Assembly: GCA_002887195.1 (NCBI GenBank) | Contig: PJAB01000303.1 | Coordinates: 1 to 30,230 of the forward strand | Direction of reading: 5' to 3' | Source: Chrysochromulina parva | Lineage: Eukaryota; Haptophyta; Prymnesiales; Chrysochromulinaceae | Length of the DNA: 30,230 nt | Shown: one piece after another, positions 9,772 to 20,146 of the stretch | Layout of the letters: every line of letters begins with the position of its first letter | How positions within the stretch are numbered: the stretch's first letter is position 1 | Position numbers and translations under genes: made by a program | The notes under the pieces: model-generated | What the model was told of the DNA's origin: nothing | The model's database searches: none | The model's input: only the letters and a program-made list of their open reading frames with translations

Positions 9772-9959
9772 GCCCGCGATTTGTGTGCGTTCAAGTGCGT
9801 GAATGTCCGCCTTTGCTGCGAAATCGGAGTTTCGTCATTCTGGTCGCCAATTTGTGATTCGACTGACTTTTCCATGAAGGCACATCTGCGGTGACGTGAT
9901 CGAGAAGTTGCGATCTTTTCTGGCCTTCTCCGCTCCGGCTTCCACCATCCTCGAGTGAC

Positions 9960-11465
9960 ATGGTCGTGCGCGGAAGCATCATCGTGGCGCTGGCGCTCGC
10001 CTCCGCCTGCGGGAGCCGCTGCATCGTGCGCATGAGCGGCGCTTCGCCGCTCGACGGCGCTGCTGGCCGCGCGATCCCGACAGGCCGCTTCACGCGCAGA
10101 TCTTCGGCATCGAGGGTGGCCGTCGCCGATAAGGACAGGGAACCTGTCGTCGTGGACAGCACGACGATGACAACAGTGCGGTCGCTCAACGAGAAGTCGC
10201 TCAGCAAATTCCGATGCCATAGCATATCCAAGGACCCGTCCCCGGATGTGAACCCTTTTGGGATGGTGGCGGCCGAGCTGTCGACCCTCAACGGCGAGGT
10301 GTGCGCGCAGCTCGAGGGCAAGGACGACGACCTTGTCGGCTCGGCGCAGCACTTCTTTGGCGCGGGCAACACGCGTGAGGGCAAGCGCGTGCGCCCCGTC
10401 ATCGTCTGCCTCATGGGGCAAGCAGCCTCGCTGGCCGCAGGTCTAAGCGAGGAGCAGGCAGCAGCAGCTTACGTCAAGCACCGCGAGCTGGCGGCGATCA
10501 CCGAGATGATCCACACAGCATCGCTCGTGCACGACGACGTGCTCGATGGCGCCGACACGCGCCGCGGAGGCTCCGCCGTCCACAAGCTCTTCACGACGAA
10601 GGCCGCGGTGCTCTCCGGCGACTTCCTGCTCGCGCGCGCCTCCATCGCCCTGGCGAAGCTGGCCCATCCGCAGGTGGTGAAGGAGATGGCGAAGTCGCTC
10701 GAGGCGCTCGTGCAGGGCGAGATTATGCAGCTGCAGTCGACCGAGGAAGAGCGCCTCTCCCTTGAGTACTACCTGACCAAATCATGTGCGCACAGCCCGA
10801 TGCGCCCAGCACGACGCCGTGGATGAGGGCCAACGCGCCCAGCACGACGCCGTTTCAGGGCCATCAACGGCCTCCCCCCACCCGTACCCTCCCCGACCCT
10901 CTCCCACCCTTCCCAAACCCGCCACCCGTCCGTACCACCCTGCCCTCCCCCATCCCCTCACCCCTCCCCTCTCCCCTCTCCCCTACCCCCCACCACTCCA
11001 GACTGCAAGACAGCCTCGCTGATGGCCTTCTCGTGCAAGTCGGCCGCGCTCCTCGCCTCCCACCCCCTCGAGTCGTCCACCGTCGTCGCGGCCGAGAAGT
11101 TTGGATACCATTTTGGCCTTGCCTTCCAGGTCATCGACGACCTGCTCGACTTCACCGGTACGAGCGACACCCTCGGCAAGCCAGGGCTTCAGGACATGGC
11201 CCTGGGGCTCTCGACTGCACCCGTGCTCTACGGCATCGAGGAGCAGCCTGAGCTCAAGGAGCTCGTCGCGCGCAAGTTCGGGCAGCCGGGGGACGTGCAC
11301 AGGGCCTGCGAGCTCGTGCTCGCATCGAAGGGGTTGCAACGCACCAAGGAGCTCGCCAACTTCCATGCGCAGGCCGCAGTCGATGCATGCTGCTCGTTGC
11401 CCGTGTCGAAGCAGCGGGATGGGCTCATCCAGCTCTGCCACGTCGTCCTCTCTCGCTCCTCGTAA
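9960..11465 (+). CDS. Long-chain polyprenyl (solanesyl-type) diphosphate synthase, two exons
   Basis: Exons 9960-10785 and 11002-11465 give 429 residues. The donor ATCAT|GTGCGC and acceptor CCAG|ACTGC rebuild the family sequence LTKSYCKTASLMA across a phase-1 join. Motifs: GKRVRP at 141-146, first Asp-rich motif DDVLD at 192-196, and second Asp-rich motif DDLLD at 321-325 followed by a LGKP-like turn. These enzymes condense isopentenyl diphosphate onto an allylic primer, giving prenyl tails for plastoquinone or ubiquinone. The N-terminus has a hydrophobic stretch (residues 6-17) followed by Ser/Arg-rich sequence to about 55. That fits a bipartite plastid leader in an alga with a complex plastid, but a mitochondrial leader cannot be excluded. 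Product chain length cannot be read with certainty. Confidence 0.92.
10786..11001 (+). other. Intron of the polyprenyl diphosphate synthase gene
   Basis: This is a phase-1 GT-AG intron. A 19-base word (GCGCCCAGCACGACGCCGT) occurs twice, at 10802-10820 and 10835-10853. The second half is a long pyrimidine-rich (CCT/CCC) tract leading to the acceptor. It lacks the TGATTGCC fill seen in neighbouring genes. Confidence 0.85.
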
Positions 11466-12420
11466 ACCAGCGCCGACAGTCGCCGCCGCCCATCGCTCCC
11501 ATGCGCCGCAGCTGTCCTCTGTTCCGATGCGAAGGAGCCAAGGAGCCATGCTGCTCTGTAACTCTTCTCTCTCTTCTCTCCCTCCCTCCCTATCGCCATA
11601 CGAGGTGTCTGCTCCGCCCCCCGAATCTTGGACGGGAATGCACAGGGTCCTGTCTTGGTGTACTTGGTCCTGTCGCGGCCACGCCGCGCTCGATCGTCGC
11701 AGTGTATGCATACTCCCTCCATCACATGGCATGCTGCGCTAGATCGAGTGTGCGAGAGCGCCCGCTGGGGGGCCTCTAGTTGCCCAGCTCCCCACCCGAT
11801 CCGACCCGCTACGTACCGGCCGAGGAAGTCGCTACGCTAGTCGGGCGCGCGGGGACGCGGGAGAGCCGCGAGCCGGGCCGCACGTTGCGCACGCTGTGGA
11901 GCAGGTGGAGGCGCTTGTGGACGGCACCGGTGGGGCGGACACCTCTTGATTTTTTCGCATTCGATTTACGCTACTCTCTTTATTGATTATTCGTCGTGCA
12001 CGCACAAACTCATAACTTTTTGATTATTGTTTATTCGTCGTGCCACGTGCGGGCACAAACGCTCAATACATTTAAGGTTCGACCCGTCGCGCCTCCGACG
12101 CTCGGGACGGTCGGACGGTCCTCCGCGACGGGCCGGGGCGCGACCAACGGGTGCGCATGGGCGCGATGGGAGGCACCGGCGACCAGACCCGGCCGAGGCC
12201 GGCACCACAATGAGACTCGGGCTCGCGCGTCGGGCTGTCCACGTGTCCAGAGTCTCCCAGGCGCACATTGCACGCAGTCAGCGCCCTGTCGTGCGCGCAC
12301 ACATCGTGCGCGCTCTGAGCGACGGGTTCACCCTTCCCCACCCCTGTGGATTGGGAGATGGCGATCTCGATATCACCGAGATCGCACCTCTAGTCGAGAA
12401 CACGAGCTCTTTCAGCTCTT
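11466..12420. other. Convergent intergenic region with an imperfect direct repeat
   Basis: No convincing gene; this should hold the 3' ends of the synthase (+) and the zinc-finger gene (-). About 11950-12040 is AT-richer than its surroundings and contains two imperfect copies of TATTGATTATTCGTCGTGC followed by a CGGGCACAAAC-like word (11981-12007 and 12027-12060). Long open frames in 12000-12500 overlap on both strands and have no family look. Confidence 0.45.
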
Positions 12421-13072
12421 TCATGCGTTCTCGTCGAGCAGCGCCATGAGGTCCGCCCCGAGCACCGAGGCGGGCGAGGGTGACTGCGGTCCCCACTCCG
12501 TCATCTCCTCATCAGCAGCATCGCCGCACTCCGACCCCCAGTGACCGGGCACCTCGAGCGGCGTCAGAGGGGGCTTTGAGCGCACCTGCTGCTGCTGCTG
12601 CTGCTCGATGGTCGCAAACGAAGGGCTCCCGTAAAGAGCCGGCATCCCGAAGCGCGGCTGCACGTTGCACTGCGCCTCGGTCCACTGCCGCTGCGCATTT
12701 GGCGACCACCAGCCCATGCCTTGCTGCGGCGGCGGCTGCTGCAGCTGCGTCGGCGCACACACACCCGTGGGCACAAAGACTGCAGCACTTGGACGGAGCT
12801 CGCCGCTCGCGCGCTCCTCTTGGGCTCTTTGTTGGCTATTCAGGCCTCGGCGTGCGCCTCGCCCGTGCTGGGCTCCTTCATCAGCGTCGTGCCGGGCCGG
12901 GCTGCCTTGCGGCTCCAATCCATGCGCCTGGACCGCCTGGACCGGAGCAGCAAAGTAGCCCGGAGCAACCTGCGTAGGCTGCCACCCGTGGTTGACGAGC
13001 TGCTGCGGATTCATCTGCTGCAGATTGGCCTGCTGCTGATGATGATTGGCATGCTGTGGTTGCTGATTCACC

Positions 13073-13114
<42 letters not shown>

Positions 13115-13269
13115 GAGTCAGGAGGGTGCGAGAAGGAACACCATGTGTTCCGGCAGCCGCGGCCATTGCGGCATCGACGTTGGGAGCGCTGCTGCTGGTT
13201 CTGGTTCGACAACCATTTGGGTGATGTGTCGAAGTGATGCCTCGGGGACTGGAACACCTGGGCCTGCAT
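12421..13269 (-). CDS. Gln-rich CCCH zinc-finger protein with a PAM2-like motif
   Basis: A single exon of 282 residues from the ATG at 13269 to TGA at 12421. Residues 33-48 hold one zinc finger with spacing C-x5-C-x4-C-x3-H (CRNGRGCRNTWCSFSH), the spacing typical of Nab2/ZC3H14-type RNA-binding fingers. A 13-Gln run follows (residues 53-65), then Gln/Asn/His-rich sequence. Residues 158-167 read LRPSAAVFVP, which fits the PAM2 pattern L-x-P-x-A-x-x-F-x-P that binds the MLLE domain of poly(A)-binding protein. A second Gln run (224-228 region) and an acidic, Ser/Pro-rich end close the protein. I infer a cytoplasmic mRNA-binding factor that recruits PABP or works in mRNA decay or translation. Function beyond the two motifs is not shown. 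Confidence 0.8.
12769..12798 (-). other. PAM2-like motif within the zinc-finger protein
   Basis: Ten residues match L-x-P-x-A-x-x-F-x-P at every fixed position. PAM2 in ataxin-2, PAIP and TOB proteins is known to bind the PABP MLLE domain. The motif lies in an otherwise low-complexity region, as PAM2 motifs usually do. Confidence 0.7.
13075..13113 (-). repeat. CAG microsatellite encoding 13 glutamines
   Basis: This is an uninterrupted run of 13 CAG codons (CTG on the plus strand), directly after the zinc finger. It is likely length-variable between strains. Confidence 0.95.
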
Positions 13270-13458
13270 GGCTCAGGGGAGCGCCCGGTCGTCGCTCGCC
13301 CGCAGGCCTTCCGTCAAAAGACTCAGCCAGCGTTGAACGCAGCGAGCGAGCTCGCTTTCCTCACGCACCAAATTTAGATTCATAACCGCCACGCCAAGCC
13401 GCGAAGCTGTGAATCTTTGTAATTTGTCTCAACATGGAGAGTTGATTTCCCTATTGGC

Positions 13459-13878
13459 CTATTGGCGAAACCCAAATACATCGTCGCCCGCGCACAGCCG
13501 CTCGAGAATGGTCCGTTCCGACGCTCGGACTGCCCTCGCAAGGAGCTCACACGCAGCGGCGCGCTTGTCACGGCGCTCTCGACCTCCGTTTGCATCCGCA
13601 GCTGCCTGTTGCATGCGCCCCTCTGCCGCGTCCAACGCCTCCACCTGCATGCGGGCGCTCAATGCCACGAGTCTCGCGGCGGCATCGTCGTTGGCCGCCC
13701 CCAGCGTACCAGTCCGCAGGACGGTCCGCGCGGCCTGCAGCGCTTGGTCCGCTGGCAAGGCGCCACTGCCATCGTCCCGCAGCGAGCACAAGCGCGCGCA
13801 CGTGCGCAGTGCACCCAGGAGGAGCTGGGCACGCTCGTCGGGTAGGCATGCCTCCGCGGTCGCCTCCGAGGTAGCGGG

Positions 13879-13923
<45 letters not shown>

Positions 13924-15552
13924 GGGGGGGGAGCAGGGATCGATTGATGGAATAGGGTCGACCATCGCCAAAGAGACGCCAAAGCACAGCGGCGAGCTCA
14001 CATCTGGGAAGGCTGCCTCGAGCAGCGCGGCAAGAGCACGTAGTGGATCCGCAATCTCGTCGTCCACACTCTCATCGTAGGGACTCGACTCTTCTTCGAC
14101 CACACCGTACTCCTCTGCCCATTCCATCGCCTCGCGCACCTGACGAGGGAGGCAATCTTTGGCCCTCCTAGGCACTCTAAAAGGAGCTCAGATCTCATTT
14201 GCCCATTCGATCGGCTCACGCACCATCGGTGCTCCCACCCCAAGTTCTGAAGCCCCGGCGGCCTCGCATGCATCGAGCCGGAGCACCGTGTAACAGCTCG
14301 CTAATTGCTCGCCCAATCTCGGCACGAAGGCGTAGTGCGTCAAGAAGACGAAATCCGGGTCTGCGCACAGCACGTCACAGCTCTCTTGAGTTTGTTCATC
14401 AGAGGCAATCAGAGAGGTCCTCAGAGCTTAGCGGTTCGATTGGAGAGGCAATCAGAACGCACGTGCGCCGTAGTCGAGGCAAAGCTCGGTGCCCGCCGCA
14501 CATGCCCCCTTGGCTCGTGCGATGAGCAGTGTCCGGCCCTCCGCCGAGGTCTCGTAGGCGTACCCGACCGATGCGCCCGCACCGCTGTGCTGCAGCAGGT
14601 CAAGGAGCGGTATGAGCGCTGTGCCCTCGCCCCAGCCCGCCGCTGATCGACGAGCATACCACACGGTCCGTCAGACGTCAACATAGACCACTCAGTCAGG
14701 CACAATCAAGCGCTCTCAAGGGAGATCGCACCTGGGCTAGGCACGCAATCAAGCGCTCTCAAGGGAGATCGCACCTGGGCTAGGCACGGGGAAGCCGAAT
14801 TCTTCGGTGAGCTCGAAGCTGCGCGACAGCACGCACACACAACGTCAGAGGTCATGAGAGACTATCAGTAGGTCATCGTCGCTCATCTCGGCGCTCAGCG
14901 ATCCTCACCTGCGTGAAAGCACACTCACATAGGCATCCAGGACCGCAGCGCGCACAGCCGCCTCTCCATGTGTCGCCACCTCGCCCGCCAGCACACCAGC
15001 CGTGAGCTGCCGCGTGAGGGATTGCACCTCGGCCTTCAACGCCCGTATCTCGCGCGCCGCACTCGTACCTCGTAGGAAAGCGAGCTCTTCTGTCGTCCAC
15101 CAGAGCGGGTGCATGGCCTCATCGTCGGCCTCCAGGTTGCGTGGCAGGCACGCCGTGTACGCGGCGAGCGGCGACGCGTCCCCGCGCAGCAGCTCCCGCG
15201 CCAGCGTCCCCGCAAGCGCGGCGCGATCTCCCACCAGCTCGGCGAGAGATTGCAGCTCGTCATCAGGCCCCACCGTCAGCAGCGCAGTGGCAGGGAGTGC
15301 CAGCAGTAGCTCGCCCACGCGCAAGTCCCGCGTCGCAAAGGCACCACACCCGCTACCCGCGCCACCCAAGTCGGACGGGCCGAAGCGCACCGGGCCCACG
15401 GACCCTCCGGGCTGACCCTCTAGCCAGGCCGTGAGGCGCGAGATCTTGGTGGTCGGCTGCGCGGCGTGCGCTGTTGGCGATGCGCTCAGCACGAGCGCGA
15501 TGACCGTGATGCATGCGCGGCGTTGGAGCGTAACCACAGCCTGGGCGTGCAT
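13459..15552 (-). CDS. SET-domain protein methyltransferase, LSMT/SETD-like, with signal peptide (five exons)
   Basis: Exons 15552-14909, 14818-14775, 14642-14463, 14360-14224 and 14139-13459 give 561 residues, and every join keeps phase. The ATG at 15552 begins a signal-peptide-like leader (residues 1-31, ending AHAA). Residues 68-90 (GCGAFATRDLRVGELLLALP) match the start of a split SET domain. Residues 240-249 read IPLLDLLQHS, and 283-300 read LCLDYGAHPDFVFLTHYAFV, matching the SET Y-G motif and the following helix. The helical tail from about 335, with an internal poly-Ala run, resembles the Rubisco-LSMT substrate-binding domain. The family methylates lysine or histidine in Rubisco, aldolase, actin or ribosomal proteins. 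The usual Asn of the N-H-S motif is Gln247 here. A signal peptide suggests secretory or plastid routing. An alternative ATG at 15654 lies upstream in the same frame. Confidence 0.78.
13883..13920 (-). repeat. GCC microsatellite encoding poly-Ala
   Basis: A run of about 12 Ala codons (GGC on the plus strand) lies in the last exon of the SET-domain gene, probably a linker in the C-terminal helical domain. Confidence 0.9.
14140..14223 (-). other. SET gene intron 4 with exon-edge copy
   Basis: The donor is CCGATG|GTGCGTGAG and the acceptor CGTCAG|GTGCGCGAG, phase 0. The first 24 intron bases match the first 24 bases of exon 5 at 21 positions. Both can encode VRExxEWA, so retention would give a near-duplicate peptide before an in-frame stop. 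Confidence 0.85.
14361..14462 (-). other. SET gene intron 3
   Basis: The donor is GCAC|GTGCGTTC and the acceptor GCGCAG|ACCCG, phase 1, rebuilding DYGAHPDF. It contains TGATTGCC words. A weaker acceptor candidate lies 20-30 bases upstream, but the chosen site restores the family spacing after the Y-G motif. Confidence 0.7.
14643..14774 (-). repeat. SET gene intron 2 with a perfect 43-bp junction duplication
   Basis: Plus-strand 14703-14745 and 14746-14788 are identical over 43 bases. The unit spans the last 14 bases of exon 2 (TGCCTAGCCCAG and before), the GT donor and the first part of the intron, so a second complete donor lies within the intron. The acceptor is CGATCAG|CGGCG, phase 1. Confidence 0.9.
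14819..14908 (-). other. SET gene intron 1 with copy of the upstream exon end
   Basis: The donor is CGCAG|GTGAGG and the acceptor CGCAG|CTTCG, phase 2. The last 19 intron bases (TGTGCGTGCTGTCGCGCAG) match the last 19 bases of exon 1 (TGAGTGTGCTTTCACGCAG) at 15 positions, so the acceptor lies inside the copied segment. Confidence 0.75.
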
Positions 15553-15858
15553 GACTAGCGATGTCGACGGGTAGGCCCGAGACGGAATCTCAGTTTCGGT
15601 AGGAGTGGTGCGAGGCGTGAGAGATCCATGGCGTTTTGCGGTGTGCTCAGCCATGGCTGTGTGTCTCCATAAGATCATTCGGCTTGATGGTACAGTTGGT
15701 CTTCATAGCTCAGCAGTATGCGCGCGTGCGCCGCGCGCGCTGCGCTGTGCGCCGAGCGGCGATCAGCACAATGGTTTGCCTCGTTCGACCGTCCAGACGC
15801 CACGGGCCCAGAACTTACGCGCCGTGCCAAGCGCTACATGAAAAGATTGGCGATGCGT

Positions 15859-16572
15859 TCATGAGAACAAGCAGTCTTCGGTCAACCGCAACGTCTGTAA
15901 GATCATCCTCCTCTCACGAAAGCCAGAATACTCTCCATCGGGCCGCATCCACGGGGCGTCCAGCACCGTCTCCTGCACGACTCGCAATCCGCAACGAGGG
16001 TCGCTCAGGCTAGCGCGCCACATCTGCACGATCTTGGGCCAGCGTTCCTCATACGCATGCAAAATGAGAGCGTCCCTCGGCTTCGCGAGCGCGACGAAGG
16101 TGGCGCGCAGCGCCTCGTGCACGGCCGGCTCGCCCGAGTATAGGACATCGGCGGCGAGCACCAGGTCCACGCCATCTGCGCACAGGGTGCGCACAGCGCC
16201 CTCGTCGCCCCACTCTAGTGCTGCCGCAGTCACCTCCGTGGATTGCAGTGCGGCCTCGTTGCGCTGGATCATGTCCTTCAGCCGTGGCACGCCCTCGGGC
16301 AGATCGGTGAGGATGACGCTCGTAGCGCCTGCTGCAGCCGCGGCGAGGCCAGCAACGCCGGTGCCGCTGCCGATTTCGATCACCTCTGGCCGCTCCGGCA
16401 GAGTCGTTAACAACAGGTGACGGCCCAGCGCGGCACCAGCACCCCAAACCTGCCCCGCGATGGAGCCGTCGCAATGCAGCGTGAGCGGACCCAAGATTGC
16501 TTCGCCGTGGCACGCCACTGGCTGACCGCAAGCGACGATGGTGTCGGAGGTGCTTATGTCGCGACTCATCAT
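15859..16572 (-). CDS. METTL21-like class I methyltransferase
   Basis: A single exon. I chose the ATG at 16572 (MMSRDIS), giving 237 residues, because the frame upstream lacks family similarity. Visible: VWGAG near 42-46 (the tryptophan region before the fold), motif I VIEIGSGTG at 64-72, TDLPE at 89-93 (post-I acidic region), and DLVLAADVLY at 136-145 (the family's post-motif block, DxxxxADVVY-like). METTL21 and related family-16 enzymes transfer a methyl group from S-adenosylmethionine to lysines of chaperones, elongation factors and similar proteins. The substrate cannot be inferred. The start lies 332 bases from the divergent WD40 gene, so the promoters may be shared. Confidence 0.85.
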   Translation of the reverse strand: MMSRDISTSDTIVACGQPVACHGEAILGPLTLHCDGSIAGQVWGAGAALGRHLLLTTLPERPEVIEIGSGTGVAGLAAAAAGATSVILTDLPEGVPRLKDMIQRNEAALQSTEVTAAALEWGDEGAVRTLCADGVDLVLAADVLYSGEPAVHEALRATFVALAKPRDALILHAYEERWPKIVQMWRASLSDPRCGLRVVQETVLDAPWMRPDGEYSGFRERRMILQTLRLTEDCLFS

Positions 16573-16904
16573 CGGCGGCACGCACGCACGCACGGACTCG
16601 CTCGCGTGTCCCAGGAGTTGCGGAGGCGCGATGATGAAGGTCAGACAGTACCCCCTTAAAGCGATTTGAATGCGTGTCGAGAACGAGAAAGACCGGCACA
16701 TTGTTGCTGGCGCGTCGCCAGTGTCGATGCAAAAATTTGGCGCCCGGCACGCCGCTCATGCTTTTCTGTGGCTGTTGAGAGAGCAGGCGCTCCTCTCGGT
16801 GTCTCGCCCAGGCCGCCGCACGAACAGCGTCGGTGGAGAGGCCTTGGCCTGCACCTCCGTCGGTGACCTGCACCTCCGCCACCACCACCACATTCTCCGC
16901 AGCC
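16573..16904. promoter_or_regulatory. Divergent promoter region, methyltransferase / WD40 gene
   Basis: These 332 bases separate two start codons on opposite strands. No TATA box or other motif is clear. Open frames across it are upstream extensions of the two genes and carry no family signal. Confidence 0.45.
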
Positions 16905-19863
16905 ATGGCGATGGAGATCCGACGCACGATCACCAGCCCCGACGGCAGCCCTGCGCACGACGGCCAGATCCTCTGCATCGCCTACAATCCGCTGCGCCGC
17001 GAGATCTCGACGGGATCGGCGGACACGACGATCAAGACGTGGCTCTCGGAGACGGGAGACCACGTGCGCACGCTGGCGGAGCACAAGGGCTGGGTCACGG
17101 GCCTCGCCTTTGCCACCTCGCACAAGGTGCTCTTCTCGTGCTCGATCGACGGCAACGTGCTCGTGTGGAATAAGGGCGACCTGCTGCAGCGAGAGAAGGT
17201 GGGCCAGAAATCGCAATCGAGCAGAGAGGTGGACATCCCCTCGACCGTCAAGCCCGGCCCGCTGCACTGCCTCGCATGGGATGCGCGGCGCACCAACCTC
17301 GTGGTGGGCGCCAACGGCCACATCTGGGTCTACTCGACCATCCCGGAGCACGAAATGTCGCCGAATTCAAAGGTTGTGATCAAGCTGCAGACGCTGCTGC
17401 GCGACGCGCACGGCGCTCGCGGCGTCGAGGACGCGCTCGTGCGCGGCATCATCTGCATCGACAGTGGCAAGCTCTACTCGGTAGGCTACGATCGGATGCT
17501 GTGCATGTGGGATACGGACGGATCTCGGAAGATCTCCGATAAGCCCAAGAAGGGCAAGAAGGGCGCTCACGACGGCGCTGGGACGCTCACGATGGACGTG
17601 CCGCAGCTGCGCAAGGTTGGCACACCCGTCGAGTGTCATGAGGCCGCCATCTCCGCCGTCACCTTCGACCCGGATAATAATTGGATCATCACCGGCTCCT
17701 TCGACCGGCAGGTCAAGATCTGGGCGGGAGATTCGAAGAAGCCGGTGGCGGTCATTGACGAGGCCCACGGGATCAGCGACACGGTCACTGGGCTCGTCTA
17801 CTGTCCTTCCACGCGCACGCTCTGGATGTCCTCCAATTCCGCCTCTCCCCTCGTGTATGACCCCCGATCGGCGACGGACATCACGCCCTTCTTGCAGCAG
17901 GTGCAGTGCCGCACTGTTCGTCGCTGATGGCCACGGATGGCCGCGGATGGCCACACTTGATGGCCACACTTGATGGCCACGCACAGCCACGTACAGCCAC
18001 GCACAGCCACGCACAGCCACGCACAGCCACTGACCTTTTGCTCCACTCACTCTCTCTCTGTCTCCTGCTTCGCAGACAGACACCTCGGCCTCGGCCCAGA
18101 AGGAGGCCAAGGAGCGTGTGCAGCGCCTCTTCCGAATCCCACAGACTGGGGAGGTGGTCGCCTCAACGTCCTCGCGCAACCTGTGCATCTGGCGCTACAA
18201 TCCGCACGGCGCGGTGACGATCCTGCGTGAGCACACCGACTGGGTCGAGGTGCTCGCGCACTGCTACAGGCGCCGCCCGAACCCAGACGGCGGCGACGGG
18301 GAGGACTCGATGGTTCTTCTCTCTGGAGGCGCGGACTCGGTCATCCGGCTGTGGGAGCCCATTTCGCGCATGAATCCCTTCATCTACACCCCGACAGACG
18401 CGATGCCTGGGCACAGCGGAGCGGTGCTGTGTGCGGTCTACTGTGAGGAGCTCCACCGCTTCGTCACGGGCGGCGACGACGGCATCGTGCGCCTCTGGCC
18501 AGTGGGCGACGGCGCGCAGCGGCAGGACGACGAGGAGGGCAATGGCCAAGCCTCGATTGGTAGCGAGAACGTGTTCTGCTTGGGCACGGGCTTACCCGAA
18601 GGGCCGGGGCACACGGACCGCGTGACCGGGCTCGTGTGCTGGGGCAGTATCATCGGCTCCGTCTCATGGGATCTATCGGTGCGTCTGTGGGATGTGCATG
18701 CGGCCATCCGAGATATCCAGAATGGAGAGGAGGCCAAGCCTACCCACGTGATGCTCGACGCGCACGATGACTACATCCTCTCCGTCGCACGAGCGCCAGA
18801 GCTCACACCGCCGCAGCTCGCGACAGCGTCTGCCGATCAGGGTGTCAAGCTGTGGGACCTGTCGCCCGAGGGCGACATCCCCGCGACTCCCAAGCCCAAA
18901 TTTGGCTCCAAGGAGAAGGAACGCGATCCCGAGGATGAGGATGCGCCGAGGGAGACTACGGTGCCCGAGGACCGGCTGGGCAAGAGGCTGTGCGGCGCGC
19001 TGCGGGGTCACGAGGCCGACGTGTCGCAGGTGCGCTGGAATGCGCCGCATCTGCTCTGGGTGAGCGGCTCCGAAGACCATTCGGTGCGGCTGTGGAGCCC
19101 CGACTGCGTCCAGGTGGGCGAGATTCGACCTCCGGGCGACATTGCGATCACGGCGCTCACGTGCGACGCGCGCGGCATGATCTTAGTGGCGACGATGGAC
19201 CGTGCCATCCGCGTCTACGATCCCAAGCCGCGCGTGCGCAACCCAGCGCTCGCGGGCCTGTGCAAGTGGCCGATGGACCCCGAGATGGTGCAGCAGCACC
19301 TCGGGCACGCTGACGCGGTCCGATGCATGCTGCACGTGCCCGAGAAGCATCAGTACCTCTCCGCATCTTGGGACCGCTCGATCCGCGTGTGGAATGACTA
19401 TGAGCCGCCAGCCGTGCCGGAGGACGAGCTGCCCAGCGACGAGGTCGGCGAGGAGGGCGAGTTCGAGGCGGACAACGTGGAGGAGGAGCTCGACGAGGAG
19501 CTCGACGACGAGGAGGAGGACGAGGCTGAGCTCGCGCCGCCCAAAAAGGGTGCGGCCTACGACGACCACTTTGTGCCCTACATCGTGCGCCACCCGCTGA
19601 TCGAACCCAAATGGGTCACCGATGCCAAAAAAGGGGGCGGCGGCGGCGACAAGTTCATGCGCAAGGAGTTGAGCGACGAAGCAGGCAAGAAGAAGCGCGG
19701 CAAGGACGGCGAGGAGGCCGGCGGCGCCAAGAACGTGACAGGCTTGGCTCTCGAGCTGCAGCGGCTCGAGGATCGGTTACGCTCCACGATCTCTCTCGAG
19801 CCAAATAAGGCAGTCGACAACAAACGGCGCAGCGTGCGCGCGAGTAGGGAGTCGAGGAGGTGA
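16905..19863 (+). CDS. Large WD40-repeat protein (two exons)
   Basis: Exons 16905-17900 and 18076-19863 give about 927 residues. The ATG at 16905 is in GCAGCCATGGCG; an in-frame ATG at 16833 adds 24 residues with no family look. At least ten WD-type repeats are readable, for example STGSADTTIKTW, ITGSFDRQVKIW, VTGGDDGIVRLW, VSGSEDHSVRLW and YLSASWDRSIRVW, consistent with two propellers. The last 160 residues are strongly acidic (an EEELDEELDDEEEDE stretch), then basic and helical with a short coiled-coil-like end (LELQRLEDRLRS). The final repeat, preceded by GHADAVRCMLHVPEKHQYL, reminds me of ciliary WD40 proteins of the WDR49/CFAP337 type. That is a weak guess; scaffold function is all that can be claimed. 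Confidence 0.85.
17901..18075 (+). other. WD40 gene intron
   Basis: The donor is CAGCAG|GTGCAG and the acceptor TTCGCAG|ACAGAC, phase 0. It is filled with TGATGGCCAC and GCACAGCCAC words, a variant of the local simple-sequence fill, followed by a pyrimidine tract (CTCTCTCTGTCTCC). Confidence 0.8.
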
Positions 19864-20146
19864 AGCTGATTCCTGGGAGGAACCTGACGTAAAGCAGCGG
19901 CGCCGGCGGTCCCTTTTGTTGAGCGCTGCTACTGCCGTGCCGGAGGGGCGCCCAGCCCACGGAGCACGGTCCCGGGTTCGGTTGTTGCGCCTGGTTTCGT
20001 TTACAATAACGACCACACAGACAGTGGAGAGGTAGTGGTGCACATACAGAGACGATGTGATGGGTGCACCGTCCGGGAAACTTTCGTCTCCTCTTTCTAA
20101 ATCATCGGGGACGGTCAGATCACAGATGCTCAGATCCGCCGCCCTG
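19864..20146. other. Convergent 3' region, WD40 gene / MED8
   Basis: These 283 bases lie between two stop codons on opposite strands. There is no gene and no clear polyadenylation signal. This should be the two 3' untranslated regions. Confidence 0.4.

Noticed and set aside
12040..12110. Possible tRNA (GGTTCGACC T-loop-like word)
   Set aside because: No matching acceptor stem, D arm or anticodon arm could be folded around it.
15605..16013. Plus-strand ORFs between the SET and methyltransferase genes
   Set aside because: They are short, overlap the ends of supported genes on the other strand, and have no recognisable product. The roughly 300-base gap (15553-15858) probably holds the SET gene's promoter.
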